Assembly: GCA_028724525.1 (NCBI GenBank)
Contig: JAQYCV010000016.1
Span: forward strand, 1-64,000
DNA length: 64,000 nt
Source: Clostridiales bacterium
GTDB taxonomy: Bacteria > Bacillota > Clostridia > Saccharofermentanales > DTU023
Reading direction: 5' to 3'
A program made the position numbers and the translations under genes. Shown piece by piece: positions 30,772 through 40,256 of this stretch (its first letter is position 1; each line of letters begins with the position of its first letter). Under the pieces are notes generated by a model. That model saw only the letters and a program-made list of their open reading frames with translations, was not told the DNA's origin and did not search any database.

Positions 30772-32193
30772 TTATGCCGGGAGGGGCGAGCCGATCAGGT
30801 CCAGGGGTCGGCAGATTAAAAGCTCACCTGCCAGGTCTTCTACCTGGGCCCACCAGAGTTGCCCTTGCTGGCCTTGGGAGCCGGAATCCTGCTTCGAGAA
30901 AAAAACCTGAGCGGGCAGATAATGGGCCGTATAGCCCGAAAAAGCTAAGCTGTCTTCCCCCTTTTGGGCCTGGACTAAGGACTCCGGACCTAGGGGCTGC
31001 TCCAAGATCACTTCTACTTCCCTCCCCAGATATTTGGCCGCATTGCTAGCGGCTAGCTCTTGAGCCAGGGCCTCCAGGCGGTCAGCCCGGTCCTTCTTGA
31101 CCGCCTCCTCCAGTTGGGGCAGGCGGGCTGCAGGCGTATGGGGTCTGGGGGAGTAGCGGAAAATATGGATGCGGGCAAAGGCGATCTCCCGGGCAAAATC
31201 GTAGCTGGCCTGGAAGTCCTCCTCGCTTTCCCCCGGGAAGCCCACCATAATATCAGTTGTGATAGCGGGATTAGGGAAATGCTGGCGCAGGGCCTCCACG
31301 ATCGCGCGATAGTCGGCCTGGCTATGGCCCCGCCCCATCAGTTTCAAGATCTTATCACTGCCAGACTGGAGAGAAATATGAAAATGGGGGCAGAGCTTGG
31401 GATTCTTACCCAGGGCCGCGACCAGGTCTTGGCTGATGGCCTGGGGCTCCAAGGAACCCAGACGCAGGCGGCCTAGGCCAGGCAGGTCGGCCAAGGCTGC
31501 TAAAAGCTCAGCCAAGGCCAGACTATCTCTCCCCTTATCGGCTTCAAAAGCTGTAATGTTAGTAGCTGTAAGAACCAGCTCCCGGTGGCCTGCCGCCAGG
31601 AGCTGGCGGGCCTCGGCCAAGATATCCTCGCGGTCTCGGCTACGGAGGGGACCACGGGCTAGCCGAATAGCACAGTAAGTGCAGTGCTGGTTACAACCAT
31701 CCGCTATCTTAATTTGCGCCCGGGTTTCTTTTTGTTGGGCTAACTGCCCCAGCTCTTCATAGGCCTGGGCCTTCTGGGGGCCAGCTTGGCTAGCTTGGCC
31801 AATATTCCTCGCAGGAGAGCCTAGACCCTGATTGGCCTTGTAGCTGGCCAAGGCCTCCTGGGCTAAGGCGAGGCGGCCGTCGGTCCCAGCCCAAAAATCT
31901 GCCAAGCCTTCATCGGCTTCCAGCTGGCTATAGCAACCCATCACGACCAAGCAGGCCTCCGGGGCCTCTTTTCTGGCCCGCCGCAGGGCCTGCCGGGCCT
32001 TGCGCCCTGCCTCCGCCGTAACGGTGCAGGTATTAAAAACGATAATATCCGCTTGGGCATTGGTCTGGACTTCCCGTCCCCCCTGGCCGGCATAAAATTG
32101 GCCAATCGCTTCCGACTCGTAGGCATTGGACTTGCAACCAAAGCTGTGCAGACAATAGCTAAAACTCTTTTGTTCTCTATCTGGATTTTTCAT
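30772..32193 (-). CDS. mtaB: tRNA t6A37 methylthiotransferase MtaB
   Basis: YCLHSFGCKSNAYESEAI...IADGCNQHCTYCAIRLARGPLRSR. Confidence 0.93.
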   Translation of the reverse strand: MKNPDREQKSFSYCLHSFGCKSNAYESEAIGQFYAGQGGREVQTNAQADIIVFNTCTVTAEAGRKARQALRRARKEAPEACLVVMGCYSQLEADEGLADFWAGTDGRLALAQEALASYKANQGLGSPARNIGQASQAGPQKAQAYEELGQLAQQKETRAQIKIADGCNQHCTYCAIRLARGPLRSRDREDILAEARQLLAAGHRELVLTATNITAFEADKGRDSLALAELLAALADLPGLGRLRLGSLEPQAISQDLVAALGKNPKLCPHFHISLQSGSDKILKLMGRGHSQADYRAIVEALRQHFPNPAITTDIMVGFPGESEEDFQASYDFAREIAFARIHIFRYSPRPHTPAARLPQLEEAVKKDRADRLEALAQELAASNAAKYLGREVEVILEQPLGPESLVQAQKGEDSLAFSGYTAHYLPAQVFFSKQDSGSQGQQGQLWWAQVEDLAGELLICRPLDLIGSPLPA

Positions 32194-32305
32194 ATGGACC
32201 TATTATAAATGTTTAAGCCTCCCAGGAGCTGGGCTTTTGATTGAGAAACAAGTGCAAGCTAAAGGGGCTTAGAGATTTGCAGAAAAGCCCTTCTAGGGCT
32301 AAGCT

Positions 32306-32599
32306 ATGGAATACCATATCTTAGTTAATGCGGAGGACCAAACCGTGATATTTCATGTATTGTTAGACACCGTAGACAAGGTCAAGAGATTCGTGCAAAT
32401 TTCTTCCCGCTATCCCTTTGAAATTGACCTGTCCTCCGGCCGCTATGTGGTAGATGGCAAATCCATCATGGGTATCTTTTCTTTCAACCTGCAAGAGCCG
32501 GTTGAAGTCCGGATCCTGGCCCAAGACCAAGAGCAAATCCAGGCCTTCCTAGCCGACATAAAGCCGCTCATCGTGGACCAGCCCCAGCAGCCGGATTAA
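32306..32599 (+). CDS. HPr-like protein lacking the active-site His
   Basis: Ser46-type KSIMGIFSFNL motif present; no GLHARPA motif. Confidence 0.75.
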   Translation: MEYHILVNAEDQTVIFHVLLDTVDKVKRFVQISSRYPFEIDLSSGRYVVDGKSIMGIFSFNLQEPVEVRILAQDQEQIQAFLADIKPLIVDQPQQPD

Positions 32600-32601
32600 G
32601 C

Positions 32602-34527
32602 TTATTTTCGCTTCCGGCCCTGGCCCCGGAGTTTTCTTTGGCCCCGGCCCTTTTTCCGCTTACGCCCAAGCTTACCGGCTCTTGAGGGGCCGGTTTTTTC
32701 TTGCTGGCGCGACCGGCGCCGGTGCCCCGCCTTGCCGCCCCCGCCATGTAGCGGAGTTTCCGTATGCTGGAGGAGCTTAAAGTCTAGAAAACGCCGGTCC
32801 AGGTCGACCCGGGCAATCTGGATCTTAACCAGGTCACCCAGCTGGTAATATTCGCCGGTATCACGGTTTTGGGCCAAGAGCCGGTCCGGATAATACAGGA
32901 TATAGCCCGTCTCCATGCTGGCGTAAAAAACCGACCCCTCCACCGTATTGGCCAGCTCAACATACATACTGGCATTGGAGAAACCAGAGATCTTACCGGG
33001 ATAAATCTCACCCAACTTGTCCGCATAATATTCGACCACTTTCTGGTCCTGAGAATCCCGCTCAGCATCAACGGACACCCGCTCCATTTCCGAGATATGG
33101 CTAGCGATCTGCTTGAGGTTTTTGGAGCGTTTTCTAGTCGCTGTGCCCTCGAGCTGACTCTTAACCGCCCGGTGGACCAGGAGGTCTGCATAGCGGCGGA
33201 TGGGAGCCGTGAAGTGGCAATACTGGGGCGAAGCCAGGCCGAAGTGGCCCAGATCTGCCGTATCATAGCGGGCCTTGGCCAAGGCCCGCAAGAGCATCTC
33301 AGACAGGGTTGTCCCATAGGGTTCAGACTTCATTTTGCTCAGGAGCTGTTGAAGGGTCTTGGGGCTTATATCCCTGGGGATCCGGATGCCCAGGCCCAAG
33401 TCTTGAACATAATCCAGAACCAGGTCCATTTTCTCTCCGGGAGGATCTTCATGGACCCGGTAAACCGCAGGCAAACGATAGCTATCACAGAAAGCGGCGA
33501 CATACTCATTGGCCGCTATCATGAAGGACTCAATAATATGGTTGGCCTCATCCTGCCATTCTCCATAAATTTCCGTCACCTGACCCTCGGCATCCAGGAC
33601 CAGCTTGGTTTCCGGGAAGTCAAAAGCCAGGGCCCCCCGACGGGTGCGCTGGGCGGAAAGCAGGGCTGATAGGTCCCGGGCCAGGCTGACAGATTCTAGG
33701 AACCAGTCTGGTAAGCCCTCGGGAAGGCGGCCTGCAAAAATCTCCCGCAATTCTTCGTAAGAGGACCGCAACTTAGACCGGATCACGGTTTTGGCCAACT
33801 GGCCTTCTAGAAGCTTACCCTGGTCATCATAGTCCAGGCGGCAGGACAGGCAGAGCCGGTCTTGGTCGGGATTGAGACTGCAAAGGCCATTGGAGAGTTT
33901 GGGCGGTAGCATGGGCAGGACCCGGTCAACCAGATAGACTGAATTAGCCCGTTTAAAGGCTTCTTTATCTAGCTCTGTCTGAGGGCGGACATAGTGGCTG
34001 ACATCGGCAATGTGGACCCAGAGCCGGTAGCCCTGACCCAGCCTTTCCACAGCAATGGCATCGTCCAAGTCTCGAGCGTCCAGGCCGTCTATAGTATAGC
34101 TATGCTGGTCCCGCAAATCTAAGCGGCCCTGAGCAATTTCAGCCTCTATGACTGCGGGATCTGGATTGGGCGGGAGGGGGGCTACTTCTCTGAGAACTTC
34201 CGGTGGAAAGGCTTCCCGCAAAAGATAGGACCGGATAATTCCGGTGATGGCTACATCTCCCTTGCCAGGGTCACCCAGGACCTCTATGATTTTCCCCTGG
34301 GCCATTTCCGGGGACAAGACCGCCGTAAGGTCTACCACAACCTTCATGCCTAGAGGGGCACCATTTAAGTCCGGCCGGGCAATTTTTATCAAGCGACCAA
34401 AACGGGGGTCTGGCTTATCCAAGACCACATAGTGGTCCTGGCCCTTGGCCTCTAAAATCCCAACATAACCCCGCTGGTTTTCTAAACGGATTTCATAGCC
34501 CTGGGGCAGGGCGGCAAACTTGTCCAT
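32602..34527 (-). CDS. rnr: Ribonuclease R
   Basis: DGLDARDLDDAIAVERLGQGYRLWVHIADVSHYVRP; S1 region and basic tail; M at 34527 favoured. Confidence 0.95.
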   Translation of the reverse strand: MDKFAALPQGYEIRLENQRGYVGILEAKGQDHYVVLDKPDPRFGRLIKIARPDLNGAPLGMKVVVDLTAVLSPEMAQGKIIEVLGDPGKGDVAITGIIRSYLLREAFPPEVLREVAPLPPNPDPAVIEAEIAQGRLDLRDQHSYTIDGLDARDLDDAIAVERLGQGYRLWVHIADVSHYVRPQTELDKEAFKRANSVYLVDRVLPMLPPKLSNGLCSLNPDQDRLCLSCRLDYDDQGKLLEGQLAKTVIRSKLRSSYEELREIFAGRLPEGLPDWFLESVSLARDLSALLSAQRTRRGALAFDFPETKLVLDAEGQVTEIYGEWQDEANHIIESFMIAANEYVAAFCDSYRLPAVYRVHEDPPGEKMDLVLDYVQDLGLGIRIPRDISPKTLQQLLSKMKSEPYGTTLSEMLLRALAKARYDTADLGHFGLASPQYCHFTAPIRRYADLLVHRAVKSQLEGTATRKRSKNLKQIASHISEMERVSVDAERDSQDQKVVEYYADKLGEIYPGKISGFSNASMYVELANTVEGSVFYASMETGYILYYPDRLLAQNRDTGEYYQLGDLVKIQIARVDLDRRFLDFKLLQHTETPLHGGGGKAGHRRRSRQQEKTGPSRAGKLGRKRKKGRGQRKLRGQGRKRK

Positions 34528-34550
34528 ACGATCTCCTTTAAAAATCTGCA

Positions 34551-34581
34551 GAAAAAGAAAGACTGCCAACAGGGGGCAGTC
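34551..34581 (-). terminator. Terminator downstream of secG
   Basis: Minus strand GACTGCC-N7-GGCAGTC followed by TTTCTTTTTC. Confidence 0.8.
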
Positions 34582-34616
34582 TCATGAGTCTAGGTTTAGG
34601 GCCTGCGGCTTAATCA

Positions 34617-34865
34617 CTAAGCAACCCGGCCGGTGAGCAAGTAAAGGATCACAGACAAGACCGCAAAGGAAATGGCCATGATGCTGGTGAGCTTCTGAAG
34701 CTTTTCTTCAAAGCTACCGCCCTTGGACTTATCCATAAAGGTTTCAAAGTTACCTGCTAAGCTACCCAGGCCAGTCTCATCCCCTTCTTGCAGGGCGACC
34801 AGAGCAACCAGGCCGATACAGACGATTATATCTACAACTGCTAAAATTACGATTAAAACTTGCAT
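34617..34865 (-). CDS. secG: Preprotein translocase subunit SecG
   Basis: Two TM segments, VALVALQEGDETGLGSLAG; upstream of rnr. Confidence 0.88.
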   Translation of the reverse strand: MQVLIVILAVVDIIVCIGLVALVALQEGDETGLGSLAGNFETFMDKSKGGSFEEKLQKLTSIMAISFAVLSVILYLLTGRVA

Positions 34866-34924
34866 TGATCTCTTACCTCCGAAACACGGTCTATCTTAAC
34901 ACAGTATTTTTCGGCTTGCTAGCC

Positions 34925-35995
34925 TTATTTCTGCTTTTCCTGCTCAGCAAGGTCAGTCCCTGCCTGAGACAGCATCTGGCCCAGGAAAGAATTGGGACCT
35001 AAAACGACTGTTTTATCCCCTTTGAGGCTTTCCTCCAAGGCATCCAACTCTAGGGTAAAGCGGTAGAAATCCGCCTTGCCCTTGTCTCCATAAATCTCTT
35101 TGAGGACGGCCATATACTCTTCTTCTGCCTGACCCTGCAGACGGCGGGCCTGGGCCTTGGCCTCACCTAGGGTGATATCGTAGGTCTTATCTGTTTCATT
35201 CCGCATTTTAGCGGCTTGATAGTCCCCATCCGCCTTGAAGGATGCGGCCATTTGCTGGCGCTCCGAAATCATCCGATCATAAACGGCAGAAAGGTTATCC
35301 TTAGGTAGGTCATAGCGGCGAATCTCTACCCGCAGGACCTCTACGCCATAATTGGCTAGCTCCTTGCCGGCAAAGCGGGTCACCTGCTGGTTGAGGGAAT
35401 CACGGGAGCTTTCATCATCAGTGATAATTTCCGACTGCTGGAGCCGGCCCATAATATTTTTGATATTGGAATAAACTGAAGCGTCTATCCGCTTTTGCAT
35501 TTCAGCTACATTGGCTCCCAGGGTCCGGATAAAAATAGGGGCATCATCAATCTTCCATAAAACATAGGAGTCAACGATCATGGCCTTCTTATCCGCTGTC
35601 AAGACCTCAGAGGGATTAACATCGTAGTACATGATCTTGTCCGTCAAAAAGTTAATATCTTGGACAAAGGGCAATTTAAATTTCAGGCCAGCATCCCGGC
35701 TGGTGGAAACAATTTTGCCAAACTGGGTGACATAGGCCACTTGCCCTTCCGGCAGGATATAAAAGCAATTAAAGATCATAAAGAGGATCACGGCCAAGGC
35801 CAGCAAAAAGCCGATGAGCTTGCGAGGAGGCTGAGGCTTGGCCTTATCATCTTTGGCTGGGTCCTGGGCCGGGGCCGCCTGGGGCTGTTCGGGGGCAGCC
35901 TTCTTATCTGCCTCGCCAAAACCAAAGGACCAGGAAAATTTCTCGTCCCCCTGCTTATGGTCTTTTTGAAAATCATCAGGATTCCATTTAGCCAT
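34925..35995 (-). CDS. hflC: Protease modulator HflC (SPFH)
   Basis: FNCFYILPEGQVAYVTQFGKIVSTSRDAGLKFKLPFVQDI. Confidence 0.93.
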   Translation of the reverse strand: MAKWNPDDFQKDHKQGDEKFSWSFGFGEADKKAAPEQPQAAPAQDPAKDDKAKPQPPRKLIGFLLALAVILFMIFNCFYILPEGQVAYVTQFGKIVSTSRDAGLKFKLPFVQDINFLTDKIMYYDVNPSEVLTADKKAMIVDSYVLWKIDDAPIFIRTLGANVAEMQKRIDASVYSNIKNIMGRLQQSEIITDDESSRDSLNQQVTRFAGKELANYGVEVLRVEIRRYDLPKDNLSAVYDRMISERQQMAASFKADGDYQAAKMRNETDKTYDITLGEAKAQARRLQGQAEEEYMAVLKEIYGDKGKADFYRFTLELDALEESLKGDKTVVLGPNSFLGQMLSQAGTDLAEQEKQK

Positions 35996-35996
35996 C

Positions 35997-36995
35997 CTAC
36001 TTGCCTCCTTTGCTAGTCTCTTGCTGAGCTTCCTGGTCTGCCACTACATTGTCCAGAGTCTCTCCGGCCTGCAGGGGCAGGTATTTGGAAACCTCCCCAC
36101 TCTCATCCACAATCACCTTGATGCCGGGCAGGGTCCGTTCTAAGACCTCCAGATACATACGGTTGCGGCTGATCTCTGGGAAATTTTTGTACTCGTTATA
36201 AATAGCCAGGTAACGGTCGCGCAAGCCTTCCGCTTCGGCGACTCGACTAGCCTTGTAGGCCTCTGCATCTTTAACGAGACGGTCCGCCTGAGATTTGGCT
36301 TCGGGCAGACGGCGGTTGCGGTATTCTGCCGCCCGGTTGATCGCCATCTCCATCTCTTGCTTGGCCGTCTCTACGTCCCGGAAGGCTTTGGCTACCTCTT
36401 CTGTAGGAGGCTCGGAATCATTCACTTTGACATCCAAAACCTGGACCCCAATATCATTTTCCATGAGCTTTTCTACCATCATATCCTGGACTTCATTTTG
36501 GATCTCATACTTACCCGAGGTCAGGGCATCATCAATCGACTTGGTCCCGACAACCGACCGGACAGAGGCCATGAGCAGGTTGCGCAAGATGGCCTCCGGC
36601 TCTTCCGAGGCATAGAGATACTTGAGGGGGTCAGAAATCTTCCACTCCATAAAGAAATCAATATTGACCACGTTCATATCGCCCGTGATCATGAGGCTGT
36701 CATCCTCTTCAGAGTGGTAGGTCCCGGTATCATCCTGGTAGTAGCCCAGCTCCATCTTTTGCGTCCGCTGGACCTGGAGGATGGTGACCTCCTGGATAGG
36801 CCAGGGTAGCTTCACATGCAGGCCAGGGCCTGTAGTTGCCGTATACTTGCCAAAGGTCTGAATAACGGCCTGTTCACTTTCTCTAACCGTATAAATCCCG
36901 GTAGATACTAGGTAAACGGCCAAGGCCAAGATCAAGACCAGAACAATATTACGGCCCTTAAGGGTAAATGGCTTATGAGTCTTCTTCTTAAACAT
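35997..36995 (-). CDS. hflK: FtsH protease activity modulator HflK (SPFH)
   Basis: IYTVRESEQAVIQTFGKYTATTGPGLHVKLPWPIQEV. Confidence 0.93.
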   Translation of the reverse strand: MFKKKTHKPFTLKGRNIVLVLILALAVYLVSTGIYTVRESEQAVIQTFGKYTATTGPGLHVKLPWPIQEVTILQVQRTQKMELGYYQDDTGTYHSEEDDSLMITGDMNVVNIDFFMEWKISDPLKYLYASEEPEAILRNLLMASVRSVVGTKSIDDALTSGKYEIQNEVQDMMVEKLMENDIGVQVLDVKVNDSEPPTEEVAKAFRDVETAKQEMEMAINRAAEYRNRRLPEAKSQADRLVKDAEAYKASRVAEAEGLRDRYLAIYNEYKNFPEISRNRMYLEVLERTLPGIKVIVDESGEVSKYLPLQAGETLDNVVADQEAQQETSKGGK

Positions 36996-37043
36996 AGACG
37001 TCCCTTTCTAGAGATGGTCTTATTATAACGGATGAAGCCAGCT

Positions 37044-38615
37044 TTATTCAAAAAAGCCTGCATAGGCTTTTAGGGGCAGGCCCCGGGCTTCATTCTTGTC
37101 CATAATCTCTTGAATCCGGGCTTGGGCGGCCTTCAGGTCCGCCAAGGCCTGGTCTGTAAGTTGCCAGGCTTGCGCTTCTTGGAGCCCCTGTTCAATCGGG
37201 AGAGCCAGGGCCTTGGTGTAGGGCCGGTCTCCCTTTTCGGGATATTCCTTATACACGGTGTGGGCCACATAGCCAGCACGGTCGAGGGCTATCTGGCCAT
37301 CCAACCCTCGTTTAAAGGAGGCCAGGGCGATCAAGCCATCCTGGGCCCGGCCCTCCGAGTTTCCCGTGTCAAACTGCTGGTTGGAGACACAGTTGCCAAT
37401 GGAATAAAAACAAAGCATGGTGTGGTCGCCTTGCTCTGCAGGAACTGCTCGGATTTCCTGAACGACGTGGGGACCACATGCCAAAACCAGGTCTACCCCA
37501 CTATTTGCCAGGACCTGGGCATAATAGCCCTGGGCCTGGTCGCGGCCTTGGGCATACTCTGTGCCCCAATGCATAAAGAAAATGACGACTTCCGCCCCAG
37601 CCTTACGCATCTCCTTGACCCGGTCCTCAAGCCGGGCGGCATCTTCCTCCCAGAAATCAGGCCAGTCATGGCTGACATAGAAGGAGTCAATGAGCTTGGA
37701 ATTCTTAATTGAAATAGGCACATTATTAAAACTGCGCAGGGAGAGGTCGGCCCCCTGGCGGGGAGATTCATAGGTGAAGGCAGAAATTCCGACCTTAATC
37801 CCCTTGATTTCTTGAATAAAGAAAGTGGGATCATCGTAGTCTTCCCGAGTTCCTATGGGGATAAGGCCTGCCTCTTTGCACACGCGGGCCGTTCTCTGCA
37901 TGGCATCCACATCAAAATCCATGGCGTGGTTATTGGCGGTAATTGCGAGGTCAAAGCCGACTTCTTTGAGGTTAGCCGCCAAGTCTTCCGGCACGGAGAA
38001 GGAGGGATAACCAGAATAGGGCGCACCCCGGAAGACCCCTTCCATATCAAAAGCCGCTAGATCGGCCTGCTGGATGATAGGTCCAATGCGGGTAAAAAGA
38101 GGGCGGAAATCGTAGCTGCCATCCTCCTTGGCCCCTGCATTTAAGAGGGCATCATGGATGAGAACATCCCCGACAGCAGCAATCGTAAAAGCCTGGTCAT
38201 CCACAGGTCCGGCTTTTAGGCCTGCCTGGTCTGCCTGGGCGGTAGATCCCAGGTCTTGGTCTTGACCCGGTCGCTGAGCCGCGGGCTCTTCTCCCCCAGT
38301 GGAGGAGTCCTGGCTAGACTCTCCATTCGCCCCCAGACGAGCGACATCTGGCTGGGAACCAGGCCGGAGGGTCCGGCTTTTGCGGTATTGACCCACTAAG
38401 AGTAAGAGGGCAAGCAGGAGAACAAATAAGACCAGGGCAGCCAGCTTTTCCTTTCCCGAAAAGCCCGTCCGAGGCCTCTTGGCCCGAGTATTGGCTGTAG
38501 GGTCTGCCGGCTTTTCCCGCCGAACGGGGCCCTTATTCCGGGGTCCGACCGGTCGATTTTGCCTATTCAAGCCCTGGGCTGGCCGCTTTCGCCTGTCATT
38601 TGGCTGAAAAGTCAT
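37044..38615 (-). CDS. CapA family protein (poly-gamma-glutamate biosynthesis/capsule-like metallophosphatase)
   Basis: IAAVGDVLIHDALL...VVIFFMHWGTEYAQGRDQAQGYYAQVLANSGVDLVLACGPHVVQE; start set to M at 38615 because the supplied ORF runs through a tRNA. Confidence 0.9.
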   Translation of the reverse strand: MTFQPNDRRKRPAQGLNRQNRPVGPRNKGPVRREKPADPTANTRAKRPRTGFSGKEKLAALVLFVLLLALLLLVGQYRKSRTLRPGSQPDVARLGANGESSQDSSTGGEEPAAQRPGQDQDLGSTAQADQAGLKAGPVDDQAFTIAAVGDVLIHDALLNAGAKEDGSYDFRPLFTRIGPIIQQADLAAFDMEGVFRGAPYSGYPSFSVPEDLAANLKEVGFDLAITANNHAMDFDVDAMQRTARVCKEAGLIPIGTREDYDDPTFFIQEIKGIKVGISAFTYESPRQGADLSLRSFNNVPISIKNSKLIDSFYVSHDWPDFWEEDAARLEDRVKEMRKAGAEVVIFFMHWGTEYAQGRDQAQGYYAQVLANSGVDLVLACGPHVVQEIRAVPAEQGDHTMLCFYSIGNCVSNQQFDTGNSEGRAQDGLIALASFKRGLDGQIALDRAGYVAHTVYKEYPEKGDRPYTKALALPIEQGLQEAQAWQLTDQALADLKAAQARIQEIMDKNEARGLPLKAYAGFFE

Positions 38616-38662
38616 CTCTTCCTTCTTCCTTCGAGAGCTGCGATTTATCTCTATAAAGACGA

Positions 38663-38690
38663 AAGACGAGAGGAGTGATCCTCTCGTCTT
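38663..38690 (-). terminator. Terminator downstream of tRNA-Val(TAC)
   Basis: AAGACGAGAGGA-gtga-TCCTCTCGTCTT perfect 12-bp stem, T-rich on minus strand. Confidence 0.9.
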
Positions 38691-38692
38691 CG

Positions 38693-38768
38693 TGGTGGGA
38701 GTAACAGGGCTCGAACCTGTGACATCTTGCTTGTAAGGCAAGCGCTCTCCCAGCTGAGCTATACTCCC
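38693..38768 (-). tRNA. tRNA-Val(TAC), CCA encoded
   Basis: GGGAGTATAGCTCAGCTGGGAGAGCGCTTGCCTTACAAGCAAGATGTCACAGGTTCGAGCCCTGTTACTCCCACCA. Confidence 0.96.
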
Positions 38769-38891
38769 CTTTGGCTCGCTAGAGCAAAAGCTTTCGTATA
38801 GTAACAAATATCTTTAGGGATTTCAAGCCTCTCTTCAAAGATACTGAGATCCCTGCTTGTCCGGTCTTGGTTAAGACCTATGGCCAGGTCC

Positions 38892-40229
38892 TTAGTCCTG
38901 GTCCCCCGCGATAGCCATAGACTCCACATAAACAGAGGGAATGTAAGAATCATAGCTACTGAGTTTGGCATCCGCCCCAACTTCCTTTATACCCGCTAAG
39001 AGGTCGAGGAGATTGCCAGCAATTGTAATCTGCTTTAGGGGCCGGCCCTTCTTGCCATCCTCGATGGCAAAACCCTTAGCAGCCAGGGAGAAATCCCCAC
39101 TGATGGGGTCCAGGCCGGAGTGGAGGCCCGCCAGGTCGGTGATCAAGACCCCTTGGCCCACTTCTGCCAGTAATTGGTCAAAGCTCTTGTCCCCTTCCTT
39201 CATGTAGAAAAAGTCTGCCCAGGGGCTAGCCTTGCCCTTGTAGGACCGAGACCCTGTCCCAGTAGGCGCTGTTCCGTCTTTTTTGGCCGTTTCCAAGGTG
39301 TGGAGATAGGACTTGAGTACGCCCCCATCTACCAAACAGAGATCCTGGGTCGCCACGCCTTCATCATCGAAAGTATGAGGCGCAGGGCAGGCAGGGTGCA
39401 GAGGATCTGAGTAGAGAGAGAATTGGCTAGAGGCAATCTGTTGGCCCATCTTCCCCTTCAGCAAGGATACCCCCTTTTGCACGCTCTCCGCCGAGAAGGC
39501 TGACGCCAGGGCCATGAGGAGGGAGGCAAAGCAGTCATTCTCAATAACCACCGGATACTGGCCAGAGGGATAGCTGGTTCCGCCAAAGTTTTCTTCCGCC
39601 TTGGCAACAGCTTCTTGAGCTAGGTCCGCTAGCTTGACTTCCTCTAGGTCCGAGAAGACGCGGAAGGCAAAACCATTTTGCATCTCCTCGCCCCGAGCCA
39701 AAACGACATAGACGACGATCTGCCCTTGGCCAGCTTCGCCACTCCGGTCCAGGCCCTTACTGTTGTAAATGAATTCTTCACCAGCACTGGACCCTAACTC
39801 CAGAGTAATCATCTTGGCTTCCGAGGTACACTTTTGCACTTCCTCTTGGAGGGCCTGCAGGCTGGCCATCGCCTTCTCTGTATCCAGCTGGAACTTCTTC
39901 TGGTCTGGCAGGGGGCGGAGCGTATCCTTGCCCGTGTAAAAGCCCGGCAGGTCTTCCGCTGGCTGCTTGAGGTCTAAAATCGCCTGGACCTGGTCCAAGA
40001 GATAATCGATTGAGGCTTCTGTCAGCTCTTCTGTATAGGCCAGGGCTTTGACCCCATCCTGGATGACGGCTAGTTGCAGGCCGCGGGAATCCGCTATTTC
40101 AAATTTTTCTAATGATCCGTTATAGAGTTCAATACTAGTCGCCGTAGACCCTACGTAAAAGACTTCTGCTTCTTGGTAGCGATCCTGGGCGGCTGCGAGT
40201 AGTTTTTCCGCAAATTGACGTTTTTCCAT
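38892..40229 (-). CDS. TldD/PmbA family protein (TldE-like)
   Basis: DEGVATQDLCLVDGGVLKSYLHTLETAKKDGTAPTGTGSR; adjacent to tldD. Confidence 0.92.
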   Translation of the reverse strand: MEKRQFAEKLLAAAQDRYQEAEVFYVGSTATSIELYNGSLEKFEIADSRGLQLAVIQDGVKALAYTEELTEASIDYLLDQVQAILDLKQPAEDLPGFYTGKDTLRPLPDQKKFQLDTEKAMASLQALQEEVQKCTSEAKMITLELGSSAGEEFIYNSKGLDRSGEAGQGQIVVYVVLARGEEMQNGFAFRVFSDLEEVKLADLAQEAVAKAEENFGGTSYPSGQYPVVIENDCFASLLMALASAFSAESVQKGVSLLKGKMGQQIASSQFSLYSDPLHPACPAPHTFDDEGVATQDLCLVDGGVLKSYLHTLETAKKDGTAPTGTGSRSYKGKASPWADFFYMKEGDKSFDQLLAEVGQGVLITDLAGLHSGLDPISGDFSLAAKGFAIEDGKKGRPLKQITIAGNLLDLLAGIKEVGADAKLSSYDSYIPSVYVESMAIAGDQD

Positions 40230-40256
40230 ATTATTCTCCTATCTGGCCTGTCTGCC

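Noticed and set aside
37044-38807. CapA ORF start at 38807
   Set aside because: The upstream part runs through tRNA-Val(TAC) and its terminator; ATG at 38615 is the realistic start.
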